Assembly: GCF_947493865.1 (NCBI RefSeq)
Contig: NZ_CANLTC010000021.1
Location: forward strand, 1-59,534
Reading direction: 5' to 3'
DNA from: an uncultured Halomonas sp.
GTDB taxonomy: Bacteria > Pseudomonadota > Gammaproteobacteria > Pseudomonadales > Halomonadaceae
Length of the DNA: 59,534 nt
The notes beneath the pieces were generated by a model that saw nothing but the letters and a program-made list of their open reading frames with translations, did not search any database and had not been told where the DNA came from. The position numbers and the translations under genes were made by a program. This document shows, one piece after another, positions 33,641 to 43,356 of the stretch. Positions within the stretch are counted from its first letter, which is position 1, and each line of letters begins with the position of its first letter.

Positions 33641-34551
33641 TGGCGCGTCGTCGTCGAGGTTTACCGGTAAACGGTGTGCTGTTGCTCGACAAGCCCGCTG
33701 GTATGTCGAGCAATCACGCTCTTCAACGGGTTCGTCGCTTGTTTCAAGCACAAAAGGCAGGACATACCGGAACGCTGGATCCAATGGCGACTGGCCTGTT
33801 ACCGGTATGCTTCGGTGAAGCGACCAAGTTTTCATCTTATCTGCTGGACGCTGACAAGCGCTACCGCACCTTCGTTCGCCTGGGTGAAATCACCGATACC
33901 GGCGATGCGGAAGGTGACATAGTCGAGCGTCGTTCGGTTCCGTGCTTTACCGATGCGGATATTGAAAAGGTGCTGGCGTCGTTTTGCGGTGAGATCGATC
34001 AGGTGCCGCCCATGTACTCGGCGCTCAAGCATCAAGGGAAGCCATTGTACGAGCTGGCACGTCAAGGCAAGACGATCGAGCGTGCACCGCGTCGCGTGAC
34101 GGTTTATGATATGCGGCTTCTCTCGCGCGATGCCATGGGCTTTGAGCTTGAAGTGGCCTGTAGCAAAGGCACCTACATACGCACGCTGGCCGAGGATATT
34201 GGCCAGGCATTAGGGTGCGGTGCGCATATTACGGCGCTACGGCGACTGCGCACCGGCGCCTTCGACGATAGCGGCATGGTCTCGTTGGAGGCGCTGGCCT
34301 TGATGAGCGATCAAGCAGAGCGCGAGCTGCAGCTGCTGGAAACGGACGTGCTGGTAAAGCACTTGCCACGACTGAGCGTCGATGACGCCGCCGCAAGGCG
34401 GTTGTTGCTAGGACAGTGCGTACAAACAGACACCGCTGGGCTATCGATAGGCAGCTCAGCGCGCTTGTATCGTGACAATCTCTTTTTAGGATTGGTCACG
34501 ATCCTCGTGGCGGGAGAGGTAACCCCCCGCCGGCTGGTGGCTACCGCTTGA
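33640..34551 (+). CDS. truB: tRNA pseudouridine-55 synthase
   Basis: TruB, 303 aa, makes pseudouridine 55 in the T-loop of tRNAs. The catalytic Asp is in HTGTLDPMATGLLP (about residue 47), followed by VPPMYSALKHQGKPLYELAR and the KGTYIRTLAEDIG motif. A C-terminal PUA-like portion is present. One-base stop/start overlap with rbfA indicates coupling. A 6-7 bp stem-loop (GTCGCT/AGCGAC, 34568-34588) lies in the 112-base gap before rpsO. Confidence 0.96.
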   Translation: MARRRRGLPVNGVLLLDKPAGMSSNHALQRVRRLFQAQKAGHTGTLDPMATGLLPVCFGEATKFSSYLLDADKRYRTFVRLGEITDTGDAEGDIVERRSVPCFTDADIEKVLASFCGEIDQVPPMYSALKHQGKPLYELARQGKTIERAPRRVTVYDMRLLSRDAMGFELEVACSKGTYIRTLAEDIGQALGCGAHITALRRLRTGAFDDSGMVSLEALALMSDQAERELQLLETDVLVKHLPRLSVDDAAARRLLLGQCVQTDTAGLSIGSSARLYRDNLFLGLVTILVAGEVTPRRLVATA

Positions 34552-34663
34552 CGAGCGAAAGTAGCCTTGTCGCTGCCTGATAGCGACACATCCTGGAGAC
34601 TGCAAATATGCGTGGTCTCCGACATTTATCATCTCAAGCATATTGCTTACTGGAGGTACACAG

Positions 34664-34933
34664 ATGGCATTGACCACTGAAAAGAAGGCTGAAATCGTCA
34701 ACGAATACGGCCGTGGTGAAAACGATACCGGTTCCCCAGAGGTTCAGGTCGCGCTCTTGAGTGCCAACATCGATGGACTGCAGTCTCACTTCAAGTCCAA
34801 CAAGCAGGATCACCACTCCCGCCGAGGCCTGATCCGGATGGTCAACCAGCGCCGCAAGCTGCTCGACTATCTCAAGCGCAAGGATCTGGAGCGTTACCAG
34901 TCTTTGATTCAGCGTCTCGGCTTGCGTCGCTGA
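34664..34933 (+). CDS. rpsO: 30S ribosomal protein S15
   Basis: S15, 89 aa, a primary 16S rRNA-binding protein. The sequence [17 protein letters not shown], the [14 protein letters not shown] helix and [21 protein letters not shown] are standard and of exact family length. ATG 34664 has GGAGG upstream; seven earlier in-frame residues are not conserved. In E. coli S15 represses its own translation through a leader fold; the 112-base leader here could do the same but no pseudoknot is proven. Confidence 0.98.
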   Translation: MALTTEKKAEIVNEYGRGENDTGSPEVQVALLSANIDGLQSHFKSNKQDHHSRRGLIRMVNQRRKLLDYLKRKDLERYQSLIQRLGLRR

Positions 34934-34969
34934 GGGCAGCAAGTCGCTATTGCACGCATGCAAGACAAG

Positions 34970-35006
34970 AACGGGCAGCCCGAGGGGTTGCCCGTTTCGC
35001 GTTTTT
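34970..35006 (+). terminator. Terminator between rpsO and pnp
   Basis: A 10-bp stem (ACGGGCAGCC / GGTTGCCCGT, one G-U) followed by TTCGC and T5. The offset T-tract suggests partial termination, so pnp may be reached by read-through. Confidence 0.7.
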
Positions 35007-35104
35007 GGATACCTGCTGGCGCTAACCTGTAATCCCGCCAGACTGGTAGAATGGTCGCCGAGTCAAAACGACCCCAATGAAATCGACAAGGTAAGGATGT
35101 CCCC

Positions 35105-37228
35105 GTGAATCCGGTCAAGAAAACATTTCAGTACGGTCAGAGTACCGTGACCCTCGAAACAGGGCGTATCGCACGTCAAGCGACTGGCGCCGTACAAGTC
35201 ACCATGGACGATACCGTGGTGCTATGTACGGTAGTGGCCAGAAAGGATACCAAGCCAGGCCAGGACTTTTTCCCGCTTTCCGTGCATTACCAGGAAAAGA
35301 CCTATGCGGTCGGCAAGATCCCCGGTGGTTTCTTCAAGCGCGAAGGGCGCCCCACCGAAAAGGAAACGTTGACGTCACGGCTGATCGACCGGCCGATTCG
35401 GCCCCTGTTTCCCAAGGGCTTCATGAATGAAGTCCAGGTCATTTGTAACGTGCTGTCCGCCGATCGCAACCAGGACCCGGATATTGCTGCGATGCTCGGT
35501 ACGTCCGCGGCACTTGCCATTTCCGGAGTGCCTTTCAATGGCCCGATCGGCGCCGCCCGAGTGGCCTTCAGCGAAGAGCAGGGCTACTTCCTCAACCCCA
35601 GCGTCTCGGCATTGACAACCTCGGAGCTCAACATGGTCGTTGCCGGCACCGAGAAAGCCGTGCTGATGGTGGAGTCCGAGGCCAAGGAGCTGCTCGAAGA
35701 CGAGATGCTCGGCGCGGTGCTCTTTGCCCATCAGGAAATGCAGGTGGCGATCACTGCGATCAATGAGTTTGTCGGTGAGGCAGGCAAGCCCAAGTGGGAA
35801 TGGCAACCGGCCCAGGAGAATACAGAACTCAAGGACGCCCTGGCGAGCGGCTTCGAGGCGAAGATCGGTGACGCTTACCGGGTGACCGACAAGATGGCGC
35901 GTCAGGACGCTCTGTCAGATCTCAAGGCCGAGGCCATCGAGCAGTTGGCGAGCGGCGATGATGCCCGGTACAGCGCCGATGACGTGAGCGGTGCCTTTGC
36001 CAGCCTCGAAAAGCGCGTCGTACGCAGCCGCGTGATCGATGGCGAGCCGCGTATCGACGGGCGCGATCACAAGACCGTGCGGCCGCTGGATATTCAGGTC
36101 GGTGTGCTGCCGCGTACCCATGGTTCTGCCCTGTTCACCCGGGGTGAGACTCAGGCAATGGTCATCGCGACGCTGGGAACGCTGCGCGACTCACAGCTGA
36201 TCGAGTCCCTGGAAGGGGAGCGCAAGGATCGCTTCTTGCTGCACTACAACTTCCCCCCGTACTGTGTGGGCGAGGCCGGTTTCATGGGCGGTCCCAAGCG
36301 GCGCGAAATCGGCCATGGTCGCCTGGCTCGGCGTGGCGTTCAGGCCATGCTGCCCAGCGACGAGGACTTCCCTTACACCATCCGCGTGGTGTCCGAGATC
36401 ACCGAGTCCAACGGCTCGAGTTCCATGGCGTCGGTATGCGGTACCTCCCTGGCCTTGATGGATGCCGGGGTACCGCTCAAGGCGCCGGTGGCGGGTATTG
36501 CCATGGGCCTGGTCAAGGACGACGAGAAGTTCGCCGTGCTGACGGACATTCTGGGGGACGAGGACCATCTTGGTGACATGGACTTCAAGGTTGCCGGGTC
36601 CGCCAAGGGCGTCACTGCCTTGCAGATGGACATCAAGATCGAAGGCATCAACGAAGAGATCATGGAAACCGCGCTGCAGCAGGCTCATGAAGCGCGCCAG
36701 AATATCCTCGCTCAGATGAACGAGGTGATTGATCAAAGTCGTACGGAAGTCTCCGAAAACGCACCGTCCATGATCACCATCAAGATCGATTCGGACAAGA
36801 TTCGTGATGTCATCGGCAAAGGCGGCGCCACCATCCGCAAGATTTGCGATGACACTGGTGCGTCTATCGACCTCGACGACGACGGCACCGTGCGTATCTA
36901 CGCCGACGACAAGGCGGCCGCCAAACAGGCCACGGATATCGTGCTCGGTATCACCGCCGAAGCCGAGATTGGCAAGCTTTATCGCGGCAAGGTGGTACGT
37001 ATTGCCGACTTCGGTGCCTTCGTCAACTTCATGCCCGGTACCGATGGATTGGTGCATATCTCGCAAATCGTGCCGGAGCGCGTCAATGACGTGCGTGACT
37101 TCCTAAACGAAGGTGACGAGGTGACGGTCAAGGTGCTTGATATCGACAATCGCAATCGCGTGAAGCTGTCGATCAAGGAGATCGGTGCCGAGGAAAAAGC
37201 TGCTTTCGAGGCCGAACTGGCCGAGTAA
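35105..37228 (+). CDS. pnp: Polyribonucleotide nucleotidyltransferase (PNPase)
   Basis: PNPase, 707 aa, a 3'-5' phosphorolytic exoribonuclease and degradosome subunit. Two RNase PH domains (about 10-230 and 310-540) are joined by an alpha-helical domain, followed by KH ([20 protein letters not shown], about 556-575) and S1 ([15 protein letters not shown], about 628). GTG 35105 is the start, with AAGGA nine bases upstream; [20 protein letters not shown] is nearly the same as the Pseudomonas N-terminus. Pnp is usually autoregulated through an RNase III site in its leader; the 34934-35104 gap could hold it. Confidence 0.98.
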   Translation: MNPVKKTFQYGQSTVTLETGRIARQATGAVQVTMDDTVVLCTVVARKDTKPGQDFFPLSVHYQEKTYAVGKIPGGFFKREGRPTEKETLTSRLIDRPIRPLFPKGFMNEVQVICNVLSADRNQDPDIAAMLGTSAALAISGVPFNGPIGAARVAFSEEQGYFLNPSVSALTTSELNMVVAGTEKAVLMVESEAKELLEDEMLGAVLFAHQEMQVAITAINEFVGEAGKPKWEWQPAQENTELKDALASGFEAKIGDAYRVTDKMARQDALSDLKAEAIEQLASGDDARYSADDVSGAFASLEKRVVRSRVIDGEPRIDGRDHKTVRPLDIQVGVLPRTHGSALFTRGETQAMVIATLGTLRDSQLIESLEGERKDRFLLHYNFPPYCVGEAGFMGGPKRREIGHGRLARRGVQAMLPSDEDFPYTIRVVSEITESNGSSSMASVCGTSLALMDAGVPLKAPVAGIAMGLVKDDEKFAVLTDILGDEDHLGDMDFKVAGSAKGVTALQMDIKIEGINEEIMETALQQAHEARQNILAQMNEVIDQSRTEVSENAPSMITIKIDSDKIRDVIGKGGATIRKICDDTGASIDLDDDGTVRIYADDKAAAKQATDIVLGITAEAEIGKLYRGKVVRIADFGAFVNFMPGTDGLVHISQIVPERVNDVRDFLNEGDEVTVKVLDIDNRNRVKLSIKEIGAEEKAAFEAELAE

Positions 37229-37266
37229 CGCTTGGTGTTGTAGGCGGTTTTTCAAAGCGGTAAAAG

Positions 37267-37303
37267 AAACGTCCCAGCAGGTTCAACCTGCTGGGACGTT
37301 TTT
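37267..37303. terminator. Bidirectional terminator between pnp and the thiolase gene
   Basis: A very long stem (AAACGTCCCAGCAGGTT / AACCTGCTGGGACGTTT) with T-rich ends on both strands, between two convergent genes. Confidence 0.92.
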
Positions 37304-37349
37304 ATCGTACTACTTTCAAGGCACTATCAAGCCACTATCAAGTAAGTCA

Positions 37350-38528
37350 CTATCTTTCAATGGCTAATGCCACACCCTGCCCGCCGCCGATACACAGCGT
37401 CGCAAGGCCTTTCTTGGCGTCCCGGGCGATCATTTCATGCAGCAGCGTGACCAATACGCGGCAACCGGATGCGCCGATAGGGTGGCCCAGTGCGATGGCA
37501 CCGCCGTTGACGTTGATCTTGCTGGTATCCCACCCCAATTCCTTGTTTACCGCCATTGCCTGGGCGGCGAAGGCCTCGTTGGCTTCTACCAGGTCAAGCT
37601 CATCCATGCTCCAGCCGGCTTTCTCGAGGCAGCGCCGCGTTGCCGGCGCCGGCCCGATGCCCATGATCGACGGATCGACACCGGCATTGGCGTAGGCCCT
37701 GATGCGCGCCATAGGTTCCAGTCCCAGCTCCCGGGCCTTGGACTCGGAACACAGCATGGCAACAGCCGCGCCATCATTGATTCCAGAAGCGTTGCCGGCA
37801 GTCACTGCGCCATCTTTCTTGAAGGCAGGCTTCATGCCCCCGAGCTTCTCGGCGGTGATACCGGCGCGAGGGCCTTCATCCTTGTCAAAGACGACAGGAT
37901 CGCCCTTGCGCTGAGGTATCTCGATCGGCACGATCTGGCTGTCAAAGCGCCCCGATTCGATGGCAGCGGCAGCATTCTGCTGAGAGGTGGCAGCGAATTC
38001 GTCCATCTGTTCCCGAGTGATACCGTACTTCTCACCCAGATTCTCCGCGGTAATACCCATGTGATAATCGTTGAAGGCGTCCCATAGGCCGTCGTATACC
38101 ATGGTGTCGAGAGCTTTCCAGTCGCCCATGCGCTGTCCAGTGCGAGAGTGGGGAAGGGCATGGGGCGAAAGCGACATGTTTTCCTGCCCCCCCGCCAGAA
38201 TCAGCTCCGCATCACCACAGCGAATGGCCTGAGTAGCCAGATGCAGCGCCTTGAGACCGGAGCCACAGACCTTGTTGATGGTCATGGCGGGAACGGCATC
38301 CGGTAGGCCGGCGAGAATGGAGGTTTGTCGGGCGGGGTTCTGACCGCAAGCCGCCGTCAATACCTGACCGAGCAGCACCTCGTCGACCTGATCGGGAGAG
38401 ACGCCGGTATTGGCAAGAATATCCTTGATGACACGCGCCCCTAGCTCCTTGGCGGGGATCGTTGAGAGCGAACCGCCAAAGGTGCCGATGGCGGTACGGC
38501 GAGCGGCGACAATGACCACATCTTCCAT
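37350..38528 (-). CDS. Acetyl-CoA C-acetyltransferase (thiolase)
   Basis: A biosynthetic-type thiolase of 392 aa, condensing two acetyl-CoA to acetoacetyl-CoA (or the reverse). The acyl-carrying Cys is in [12 protein letters not shown] (about 88), the catalytic His in [17 protein letters not shown] (about 348) and the second Cys in CIGGGQG (about 378). ATG 38528 with GAGGAGC upstream; a longer frame is not conserved. It could supply polyhydroxybutyrate synthesis (phaA role) or fatty-acid/ketone metabolism (atoB role); no phaB or phaC lies near, so no symbol is given. Confidence 0.93.
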   Translation of the reverse strand: MEDVVIVAARRTAIGTFGGSLSTIPAKELGARVIKDILANTGVSPDQVDEVLLGQVLTAACGQNPARQTSILAGLPDAVPAMTINKVCGSGLKALHLATQAIRCGDAELILAGGQENMSLSPHALPHSRTGQRMGDWKALDTMVYDGLWDAFNDYHMGITAENLGEKYGITREQMDEFAATSQQNAAAAIESGRFDSQIVPIEIPQRKGDPVVFDKDEGPRAGITAEKLGGMKPAFKKDGAVTAGNASGINDGAAVAMLCSESKARELGLEPMARIRAYANAGVDPSIMGIGPAPATRRCLEKAGWSMDELDLVEANEAFAAQAMAVNKELGWDTSKINVNGGAIALGHPIGASGCRVLVTLLHEMIARDAKKGLATLCIGGGQGVALAIER

Positions 38529-38657
38529 GTGAAGCTCCTCTTGTTCGACGAATGATCCTGTTACCAGCATAGGAGACCCTTGGCCATCGCCGCAATCGCT
38601 AATACGTGCCATGACCGAGAACCAGGATGATTTAATGTTTCTTGATGCCGCTTCTGG

Positions 38658-39512
38658 TCAATTTTTCGGTAGCAAGACGGGAATATTATCGATTAGACGC
38701 GTCGTTCCAAGGTGGGCAGCCGCAAGCAATATGGCGTTCTGTGTCGTGTCGCTTACCGGGCCAAGATCATCGGCGCGCCGCAATTCCAGATAGTCCGGTT
38801 TGAAATTTGCTTCGATAAGGTTTTTCAACGCCTCGTGTAGCACATCGGTACGCGGCATGCCGTTCTCGAGCGCATCCCTGGCACGGCACAACGTACGATA
38901 TAGCGCTGGTGCCTTGGCGCGCTGGGCGTCGTCGAGATAGCCGTTGCGTGATGAGAGCGCCAGGCCATCGTCGTTGCGTACAGTGGGAGCGCCGATGATC
39001 TCGATGGGAAGATGCAGATCCGCGGTCAGTTTGCGAATCACCGCCAGTTGCTGGTAATCCTTCTCTCCAAAGCACGCAATGTCTGGCTGCACCAGATTGA
39101 AAAGCATGGTGACAACGGTGGCTACGCCTTCGAAGTGCCCCGGACGACTGGCGCCGCAAAGCCCCTGTGACATCTCGGGCACGAACACACGAGAATGGGC
39201 CGCGAGGCCATTTGGATAGAGCATGGCGTTGCTGGGGGTGAAGAGTAGATGACACCCTGCCGTTTCCAGTTTGTTCTGGTCTTCACCAAGGGTGCGCGGA
39301 TAGGCATCGAGATCCTCGCCCGCGCCGAATTGAAGAGGATTGACGAAGATCGTCGCCACCACGATGTCGGCATGTCGCTGCGCCATCTTGATCAAGGCAG
39401 TATGGCCTGCATGCAGATTGCCCATGGTGGGCACCAGGGCAATCTTGTCACCTCGGCGACGATGAGTGGCGAGCGTCTGGCGTAGCGCCTTGATGGTGCT
39501 CAGGGTCTGCAT
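38658..39512 (-). CDS. panC: Pantothenate synthetase
   Basis: PanC, 284 aa, joins pantoate and beta-alanine with ATP to form pantothenate. [12 protein letters not shown] (about 31-42) carries the HXGH motif and SSRNGYL corresponds to the KMSKS-like loop; [14 protein letters not shown] is another signature. Its ATG shares one base with the panB stop (TAATG), so the two genes form a coupled pair for coenzyme A synthesis. Confidence 0.97.
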   Translation of the reverse strand: MQTLSTIKALRQTLATHRRRGDKIALVPTMGNLHAGHTALIKMAQRHADIVVATIFVNPLQFGAGEDLDAYPRTLGEDQNKLETAGCHLLFTPSNAMLYPNGLAAHSRVFVPEMSQGLCGASRPGHFEGVATVVTMLFNLVQPDIACFGEKDYQQLAVIRKLTADLHLPIEIIGAPTVRNDDGLALSSRNGYLDDAQRAKAPALYRTLCRARDALENGMPRTDVLHEALKNLIEANFKPDYLELRRADDLGPVSDTTQNAILLAAAHLGTTRLIDNIPVLLPKN

Positions 39513-40300
39513 TAGAAACCATGCTCTTCGCTGGGGAAACGCCGCGTCTTGACTGCCTCATGATAAGCACCGAAAGCAGCCTCGATCGAGTTGGTTTCGG
39601 CCAGGAAGTTCCTGGCGAAGCGAGGAAGGCGAGCGCTGACCCCCAGCACGTCGTGCATTACCAGAATCTGCCCGTCAACATCCACACCCGCACCGATGCC
39701 GATCACGGGTACTGTCAGCGTATCGCGCATGATGCGCCCCAGGTGAGCGGGTACGCATTCGAGTAAAATGATCGAGGCGCCGGCATCGACCAATGCCTGG
39801 GCGTCAGCCACCATCTGTTCGGCTTGAGAGCTGTCTCGGCCCTGTACCCTGTAGCCTCCGAACTGGTGCACTGATTGAGGCGTCAGCCCCATGTGAGCGC
39901 AGACCGGCACGCCTCGTCGGGTCAGCTCGCGAATGCCCTCGCCCAGCCACGCCTCTCCCTCGATCTTGACCATCTCGGCGCCGGCGCGCATCAAGGCGCC
40001 GGCGTCTTGCAGTAGACGCTCCGTGCTTGCGTTGCTCATGAACGGTAGATCCGCCATCAGCAGGCTTTTTTCCTTGCCGCGAGCGACACAGCGAGTGTGG
40101 TAGCAGATGTCGTCCAGGGTGACCGGTAGGGTGGTGGAATGGCCTTGTAACACCATACCCAGAGAATCACCGACCAGCAGCACCTCGATACCTGCCTGGC
40201 TTGCAATACGTGCAAAGGACGCATCGTAAGCGGTCAAGCAGCTGAAGATTTCACCGGCGTGCTTGAGCGCCTGGAGTGTGCGCGTGGTAACGGTCTTCAT
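39512..40300 (-). CDS. panB: 3-methyl-2-oxobutanoate hydroxymethyltransferase
   Basis: PanB, 262 aa, transfers a hydroxymethyl group from methylene-tetrahydrofolate to ketoisovalerate, the first step to pantothenate. Metal-binding [20 protein letters not shown] (about 40) is exact, with KIEGEAW and the catalytic Glu in [10 protein letters not shown] further on. The ATG at 40300 ([16 protein letters not shown]) is chosen; nine preceding residues of the open frame are not conserved. The upstream gap holds TGTTAC motifs. Confidence 0.97.
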   Translation of the reverse strand: MKTVTTRTLQALKHAGEIFSCLTAYDASFARIASQAGIEVLLVGDSLGMVLQGHSTTLPVTLDDICYHTRCVARGKEKSLLMADLPFMSNASTERLLQDAGALMRAGAEMVKIEGEAWLGEGIRELTRRGVPVCAHMGLTPQSVHQFGGYRVQGRDSSQAEQMVADAQALVDAGASIILLECVPAHLGRIMRDTLTVPVIGIGAGVDVDGQILVMHDVLGVSARLPRFARNFLAETNSIEAAFGAYHEAVKTRRFPSEEHGF

Positions 40301-40619
40301 GGCGTGCAATCTCGTCTCAAGTGGCATGCAAGGAAGGTGACAGCATGCGAGAACAGTGCAGTTGAAAAGAAGCCTTTATGACGGGCATGGTTATTTGTTA
40401 CCCGTATTTGTTACTTTGGGAATCACTGCATAAATGCCTGCACGAACGAATTGTTGCGTTGCACGGCCCTCGAAAACTTGCCTAACCCCATGTTGTTTAT
40501 CGTTTTCTTCGCTCCGTGCACCTTGCGCTTCATTTTGCTCGGCGATTTATTCAGCAATTCCTTGGTACTCAATGGTAGTGTGAAAGGGTAACAAAAATCT
40601 TGCAACCCTAACTATAGGA
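40301..40619. other. Non-coding gap between folK and panB with TGTTAC half-sites
   Basis: No convincing gene lies here. It is AT-richer than its flanks and contains TGTTAC at 40396-40401 and 40409-40414, and GTAACA at 40588-40593. On the minus strand A-rich AACAAAT repeats occur, one in the loop of a small ACGGG/CCCGT hairpin. A TATAGT -10-like box near 40611-40616 faces panB. It could be the panBC promoter with a regulator site, or encode a small RNA. Confidence 0.35.
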
Positions 40620-41105
40620 TCAGAGACGCTGTAGATCGTGGTCTTTCATGTGTAGCAGAAGATCTTCAAGTCGTGTGGCGCCAATCGTCAGTTCAGGCGC
40701 GATATCGGCCAGGGGGAACAGCACGAAAGCACGTTCTTGCATGGCGGGGTGGGGAAGTTTCAGGCGTGGTAGATCAAGACTCAGATCGTCGAACAGAAGC
40801 AGATCCAGATCCAGCGTGCGAGGTCCCCAATGGCGCAAGCGACGACGTTGATGCTGCTGTTCCAGGGCCTGGAGTTGATCGAGTAGCGCCAAAGGGGACA
40901 AGCGTGTGGTTATTCGGGCCACCGCATTGATGAAATCAGGCTGATCCTGGGGGCCGACCGGCTTGCTTGCGTAGCAAGGTGAAGCAGCCAGCAACCGTGT
41001 CACGGGAAGCCGCTTCAGCGCTATCAAGGCCTGCTCGACATGCTCGCGCGGTCCATTCAGGTTGCTGCCCAGGCCGATATAGGCCTGGTGTGCGAATTCA
41101 CTCAT
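40620..41105 (-). CDS. folK: HPPK: 6-hydroxymethyl-7,8-dihydropterin pyrophosphokinase
   Basis: FolK, 161 aa, activates the pterin for dihydropteroate synthase (folP is at 24759). AYIGLGSNLNGPREHV at the start, the loop with Arg residues before GPRTLDLDLLLFDD (two Mg-binding Asp, about 97-110) and LPHPAMQERAFVLFPL are diagnostic. It overlaps pcnB by four bases on the same strand, as in Pseudomonas and E. coli. Confidence 0.97.
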   Translation of the reverse strand: MSEFAHQAYIGLGSNLNGPREHVEQALIALKRLPVTRLLAASPCYASKPVGPQDQPDFINAVARITTRLSPLALLDQLQALEQQHQRRRLRHWGPRTLDLDLLLFDDLSLDLPRLKLPHPAMQERAFVLFPLADIAPELTIGATRLEDLLLHMKDHDLQRL

Positions 41106-42511
41106 CCTGACGGCGCCGGTCCCAGGGGCTTGTTGCTGCGCCTTCGTTTGCGTGGCCGGCGTTTGGGTCCATCGCTGGCGCCGGCGGGGTCGGCGTCGAT
41201 CTTGTTCAGCAGGCGCTGCTGTTCATGTGCGTCGCCGCTTTGGAACGCCTCCCACCAGGCGCCCAGCCCAGGCGGGATCTCGCCAGCGGCTTCACGCAGC
41301 AAGAGAAAGTCGTAGGCGGCACGAAAGCGGGGATGCTCGAGTGTTTGAAATGTACGCTTGCCACGGCGCTTGGGAAGTCGTTGCTGCAGATCCCAGATGT
41401 CACGCATCGGGAAGCTAAAGCGCTTGGGAATTGATGTGTGCTGAAGCTGGCGCGACACCGCTTGTTGGGCAGCGGTCTGCTGTGCAGGAATGGGGGCTAG
41501 ACCCTCGGCCTGCAAGTGCTTTTGGCGTTGCTGTACCCCTGGCCAGAGCAGGGCGGCGAAAAGAAAGGCCGGTGTCACCGGTCGCTCTTCCCGGATACGG
41601 ATATCGGTATTGGCCAGTGCTTGAATGATGAGCGGCTCTGCCCAGGGAAGCGCTTCCATGGATTCTTCCGCTTCGGGAAAGAGCATGGCGAATAGCCCGT
41701 ATTGGCGCAGCAAATGAAAGGTGCTCACGGCCTGACCGGACAGAAACAGCTTGAGGACTTCCTCGAATAGCCTGGCAGGGGGAATTTGTAACAGCAGATG
41801 AGCCATGTCGCCAATGGGTGCCTCGGTATCCGGGGCAAGAGCGAAGTCCAGTTTGGCGGCAAAGCGCATGGCACGCAGCATGCGTACCGGGTCCTCGCGA
41901 TAGCGCGTTTCGGGATCTCCGATCAGGCGAAGAACGCGATCGTCGATGTCGGCCATCCCGCCGGCCCAGTCGTGAAGCGAAAAATCCGCGATATTGTAAT
42001 ACAGCGCATTGATGGTGAAATCCCGGCGCAGCGCATCTTCTTCGATGTTGCCCCAGACGTTGTCCCGCAGCAGCAGTCCATGCTCGGATTGCTGGGCCAG
42101 ATGTTCGCCGTGATCATCATTGGGACGACCACGGAAGGTGGTGACCTCGATGATTTCGCGACCGAAGCGCACATGTACGATACGAAAACGTCGCCCGATG
42201 ATGCGCGAATTGCGAAACAAGTCGCGCAGCTCCTCCGGTGTGGCGTTGGTGGCGACATCGAAATCCTTGGGCGACTTGCCCAGCAGGGCATCGCGCAGAC
42301 AACCCCCGACCAGATAGGCGTCAAAACCGGCATTGTGCAGCCGATAAAGCACTTTCAAAGCACTATCACTGAACAATTGGCGTGAAACAGGATGCTCTTC
42401 GCGGGGAATGATGTGGGGTCGAGTCACGTGACCCGCGCCATCTTGATTGCCGAACAGGGTCTTCAAACGTTCACCGGGGCGTTGGAGAAGGCGAGTAAAT
42501 CCTTTGAACAT
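41102..42511 (-). CDS. pcnB: Poly(A) polymerase I
   Basis: PcnB, 469 aa, adds 3' poly(A) tails that promote RNA decay. The class II nucleotidyltransferase core has YLVGGCLRDALLGKSPKDFDVATNA (about 66-90; catalytic Asp pair in DFD), then RRFRIVHVRFGREIIEVTTFRG, RRDFTINALYYN and the EDPVRMLRAMRFAAKL motif. Unlike tRNA CCA-adding enzymes, it ends in a strongly basic tail (GPKRRPRKRRRSNKP), typical of poly(A) polymerases. Start ATG 42511. It follows the crcZ-like region and cbrB, exactly as in Pseudomonas. Confidence 0.96.
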   Translation of the reverse strand: MFKGFTRLLQRPGERLKTLFGNQDGAGHVTRPHIIPREEHPVSRQLFSDSALKVLYRLHNAGFDAYLVGGCLRDALLGKSPKDFDVATNATPEELRDLFRNSRIIGRRFRIVHVRFGREIIEVTTFRGRPNDDHGEHLAQQSEHGLLLRDNVWGNIEEDALRRDFTINALYYNIADFSLHDWAGGMADIDDRVLRLIGDPETRYREDPVRMLRAMRFAAKLDFALAPDTEAPIGDMAHLLLQIPPARLFEEVLKLFLSGQAVSTFHLLRQYGLFAMLFPEAEESMEALPWAEPLIIQALANTDIRIREERPVTPAFLFAALLWPGVQQRQKHLQAEGLAPIPAQQTAAQQAVSRQLQHTSIPKRFSFPMRDIWDLQQRLPKRRGKRTFQTLEHPRFRAAYDFLLLREAAGEIPPGLGAWWEAFQSGDAHEQQRLLNKIDADPAGASDGPKRRPRKRRRSNKPLGPAPSG

Positions 42512-42609
42512 GCAGCGATATTGGCTCGCAGTAAATTAAACGGCCAGTGTAGCCGAGCCCGGAAGGCTTGCAAAGCATTGTGCTGTGGCTTGTATTGCAA
42601 ATATGGAAA

Positions 42610-43114
42610 AGTAGAAGGGGGAGACCTGTCATGGTCTCCCCTGGAAGCAAGTTGCTCAGCATCCATGCTATTGGTTCTTCTTCGTGATGGCGCATCGCCT
42701 TGAATACGCACCACGGTCACTAATGAAATCTATCAGGTAAGCAGTGTTCTTGTTATTGGATAGCCTGATGGCGACCGCCTCGTATTCAAAACAATAATCC
42801 AACCACGACGGTAGGGAATCTACCTTCCTTCGGCTCTTATGATTGTTTCCGAAGGCGTACCTCTGGCAGGCGGCTGTTTTTATTGAGCCTGCTCTGGGTA
42901 CATCGCGTTCCAATTAAACTGTCGGATAACCAGCCTTGACATGCTTATCAGACTGGCAGGCGTTGCCTGATGATTGTTGTTATAGGTTCAGAACAAGCGC
43001 ATTTCTGATCGACAATTATTCTTGTTTGAGCGTCGTCAGCAATGTCATCTGTATTGCTTGTTATTGTTACAGCGTTTGCTTGTAGCGATCAGTATTGTTT
43101 CTTGTTTTTCTTGC
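42610..43114 (-). ncRNA. Candidate CrcZ-type Hfq/Crc-titrating small RNA
   Basis: The 845-base cbrB-pcnB gap is where Pseudomonas encodes CrcZ. From a sigma-54-type promoter the minus strand would give an RNA with seven A-rich AAN-repeat clusters: at 43094-43109, 43054-43068 (AACAATAACAAGCAA), 43014-43028, 42970-42983 (ATAACAACAATCAT), 42874-42885, 42836-42848 and 42746-42758 (CAATAACAAGAAC). At least two sit in loops of hairpins (CCTTCGG/CCGAAGG and ATCAGG/CCTGAT). In Pseudomonas such motifs bind Hfq with Crc and relieve catabolite repression. The 3' end is taken at the hairpin 42618-42641 and is uncertain; true length may be 400-510 nt. No protein frame here is convincing. Confidence 0.68.
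42618..42641 (-). terminator. Possible terminator of the crcZ-like RNA
   Basis: A perfect 9-bp stem (GGGGAGACC / GGTCTCCCC) with a six-base loop; on the minus strand it is followed by CTTCTACTTTT. The T-tract is interrupted, so this is a weak or partial terminator that may allow read-through towards pcnB. Confidence 0.5.
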
Positions 43115-43122
43115 TATTAATG

Positions 43123-43140
43123 CAGCATATGGTGTGCCAG
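43123..43140 (-). promoter_or_regulatory. Sigma-54 promoter (-24/-12) of the crcZ-like RNA
   Basis: Minus strand CTGGCAC-ACCAT-ATGCT: the -24 element CTGGCAC is exact, GG and GC are separated by exactly ten bases, and the -12 element is ATGC in place of TTGC. Predicted transcription start is near 43114. CbrB, encoded immediately upstream, is a sigma-54 activator with a GAFTGA loop. Confidence 0.75.
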
Positions 43141-43212
43141 TGTTATTTTTATTTTTTTAAAACAATGGGTTGAGATCGATATTAAATGGCTGATTGAGAG
43201 GCGGGATTCGCG

Positions 43213-43263
43213 TGTTACCGGGAATGGTGCTTGGTGTGGCGCGAAGTGGGTGAGAAGGTAACA
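43213..43263 (-). promoter_or_regulatory. Putative CbrB upstream activating site
   Basis: TGTTAC at 43213-43218 and its complement GTAACA at 43258-43263 form an inverted pair 100-150 bases upstream of the predicted sRNA start. The half-site matches the TGTTAC/GTAACA element I recall for CbrB in Pseudomonas, although the spacing here (39 bases) is wider. Confidence 0.5.
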
Positions 43264-43356
43264 AAAGAGTGTTTCAAGCGCTGATGCGACGAAAATATGC
43301 TTATTTTTATGCAATTTTGCCTTGTTAGACATTAGTCGACTCCTGCGACCAAGGTC

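Noticed and set aside
40423..40605. Minus-strand 60-codon basic frame in the folK-panB gap
   Set aside because: Starts with TTG without a ribosome site and shows no family resemblance; the motifs in the gap look regulatory.
42668..42913. Minus-strand 81-codon frame in the cbrB-pcnB gap
   Set aside because: No ribosome site, no recognisable domain, and it lies within the candidate sRNA whose conserved features are A-rich motifs, not codons.
43117..43332. Minus-strand 71-codon frame just after cbrB, with a good AGGAG site before its ATG
   Set aside because: It resembles no known protein, runs over the predicted CbrB site and the sigma-54 promoter, and its composition is that of the AT-rich spacer. 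A real small protein cannot be fully excluded.
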